The position numbers were made by a program, and so were the translations under genes. A stretch of DNA of 16,795 nt from positions 1-16,795 of the forward strand of contig CAZIFG010000026.1 in assembly GCA_964539135.1 (NCBI GenBank), in the 5' to 3' direction. This DNA is from CAZIFG01 sp964539135 (lineage in GTDB: Bacteria; Margulisbacteria; Marinamargulisbacteria; GCA-2716485; CAZIFG01). The first letter of the stretch is position 1. The number at the start of each line of letters is the position of its first letter. The notes beneath the pieces are model-generated. The model did not search any database. It was not told where the DNA came from and saw only the letters and a list, made by a program, of their open reading frames with translations. This document shows positions 14,309 to 16,795 of this stretch, in pieces.

Positions 14309-14722
14309 ATGGCAATGACAGAAACGCATATCCCCGATTTAGTCGGACAAAAAGAAATCATTTTATCTCAATTTAAATGTCAAAATTCAGGAAATTGCTG
14401 TCGGTGCGCAGGCTATGTGTATGTCACAAAAAAAGAGATAGATCAAATGGCGGAGATAAAACAAGAGCATCCGGCACTTTTTATACAAAATTATGTTCGA
14501 AGGGAAAACGGATGGGACGTGATAGCAGGTCCTAGCTTTAGGCCGCAATGCTTTCTAAACACCAGCAATCAATGCGACGTTTACGAGGCGAGGCCGCAAG
14601 CCTGTAGAAGTTATCCTGACTGGCCCGAAATTTGGGAATCCAACGCAAGTATTCTGAAAGAATCGGAAAGTTGTCCGGGCCTAAAAAAAGCCATTGAAAA
14701 AGTAAGAAAAGGCAAGATTTAG
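14309..14722 (+). CDS. YkgJ-family cysteine cluster protein
   Basis: This 137-aa protein has the YkgJ/UPF0153 metal-binding pattern: C24 and C30-C31-x-C33 in the N-terminal CQNSGNCCRC motif, then C81, C89 and C99 in CFLNTSNQCDVYEARPQACRSYP, and C122 near the end. The family is thought to bind zinc or an iron-sulfur cluster; its cellular role is not established, and it often sits near unrelated genes. The start is ATG 14309 or, two codons later, 14315. It diverges from smpB with only a 29-nt gap, so at least one promoter must lie within the neighbouring coding region. It ends at 14722, before an 18-bp palindrome. Confidence 0.88.
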   Translation: MAMTETHIPDLVGQKEIILSQFKCQNSGNCCRCAGYVYVTKKEIDQMAEIKQEHPALFIQNYVRRENGWDVIAGPSFRPQCFLNTSNQCDVYEARPQACRSYPDWPEIWESNASILKESESCPGLKKAIEKVRKGKI

Positions 14723-14725
14723 AGC

Positions 14726-14743
14726 CTCATTTTTAAAAATGAG
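14726..14743. terminator. 18-bp perfect palindrome after the YkgJ gene, weak terminator candidate
   Basis: CTCATTTTTAAAAATGAG starts 3 nt after the stop codon. It is AT-rich and loopless, so as an intrinsic terminator it would be weak. A second AT-rich imperfect palindrome (TTATATC...GATATAA) follows at about 14750-14777. Confidence 0.3.
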
Positions 14744-14823
14744 TGTAATTATATCGATTATTTTTAATAGATATAAAACATGAAAAAAAGCGCTTGACAG
14801 GGGTGTTCGAGTTTATATATAAT
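14744..14823 (+). promoter_or_regulatory. Strong rRNA promoter (UP-like AT tract, TTGACA-18-TATAAT)
   Basis: A perfect TTGACA (14794-14799) and a perfect TATAAT (14818-14823) are separated by 18 bp. The 50 bp upstream are very AT-rich, like an UP element. Transcription should start near 14830, some 160 nt before the 23S sequence. It is the best consensus promoter in the window. Confidence 0.85.
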
Positions 14824-14829
14824 TCATCT

Positions 14830-14990
14830 CCCCTAAGCAATTAAGTTTTAGGACTGATCTTTGAAAATTTGAAATTGACATCGAAGTATCGAAAACGAGC
14901 AAAAGTTTCGATATTTTAAATTAAATATAAGAAGTAGATCTTCGCACATTTAAGTATTCTGTATCCGATATGATGTGTTATAAATCGTTA
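14830..14990 (+). promoter_or_regulatory. 23S leader with boxA-like antitermination site and stem-loop
   Basis: The leader contains TGATCTTTGAAAA (14855-14867), close to the rRNA boxA consensus TGCTCTTTAACAA that recruits the NusB/S10 antitermination complex. Downstream is a perfect 8-bp stem, TATCGAAA (14887-14894) with TTTCGATA (14906-14913). No 16S 3' end, spacer tRNA or other RNA gene is present, so this is a leader of a 23S-only or 23S-5S transcript rather than an internal spacer. Confidence 0.65.

Positions 14991-16795
<1,805 letters not shown>

Overview
The window comes from a low-GC, Gram-negative-type bacterium. It carries complete housekeeping genes (ftsH, ruvB, smpB, rsmI, hisB, queC), a bactofilin next to an M23 cell-wall peptidase, a secreted surface protein, two tRNA genes and the first 1.8 kb of a 23S rRNA gene. 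Two kinase-like genes resemble effectors or toxins of host-associated bacteria, but no secretion system is visible. The phylum cannot be fixed from this sequence. The 23S gene stands alone with its own promoter, as in Rickettsiales and several other phyla. From memory of the families, the FtsH protease region and the long 23S segment after the early GAGCC-like motif look more like non-proteobacterial lineages (for example Elusimicrobiota, Omnitrophota or Dependentiae) than typical Proteobacteria. This is a weak impression, not a placement.

Layout. Bases 1-8786 are almost entirely minus strand. Read in the direction of transcription: ruvB and a small membrane protein; hisB; ftsH with tRNA-Pro 13 nt behind it; then, after a decayed plus-strand gene at 4088-4774, an M23 peptidase, a bactofilin, rsmI, tatD and a LamG/TSP3 surface protein that runs off the left edge. 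The strand switches near 8.8 kb. On the plus strand lie an SDR/dehydroquinate-synthase-like pair with overlapping ends, queC (facing a minus-strand initiator tRNA-Met), two paralogous kinase-like genes (11469-13411) and a 91-aa orphan. smpB (minus) and a YkgJ-family gene (plus) diverge from a 29-bp gap. After them come a strong rRNA-type promoter, a boxA-like leader and the 23S gene to the right edge.

How the genes work together. M23 peptidase, bactofilin and FtsH belong to envelope shape and quality control. rsmI/tatD, smpB, queC, the tRNAs and 23S belong to translation and nucleic-acid maintenance. The SDR/cyclase pair looks like a small sugar or cyclitol module. The least described part is the 11.4-13.8 kb block: two homologous kinase-fold proteins with a D-L-Q ... 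D-P active-site pattern. The second lacks the usual ATP-binding lysine, has a Ser/Arg- and Ser-Pro-Gly-rich tail built from DNA repeats, and starts at a nine-G tract that could slip.

Other points worth a look: rsmI appears to need an AUU start codon; the initiator tRNA has a C1-U72 mismatch; and 23S helix 45 carries a hairpin insertion of the intervening-sequence kind.
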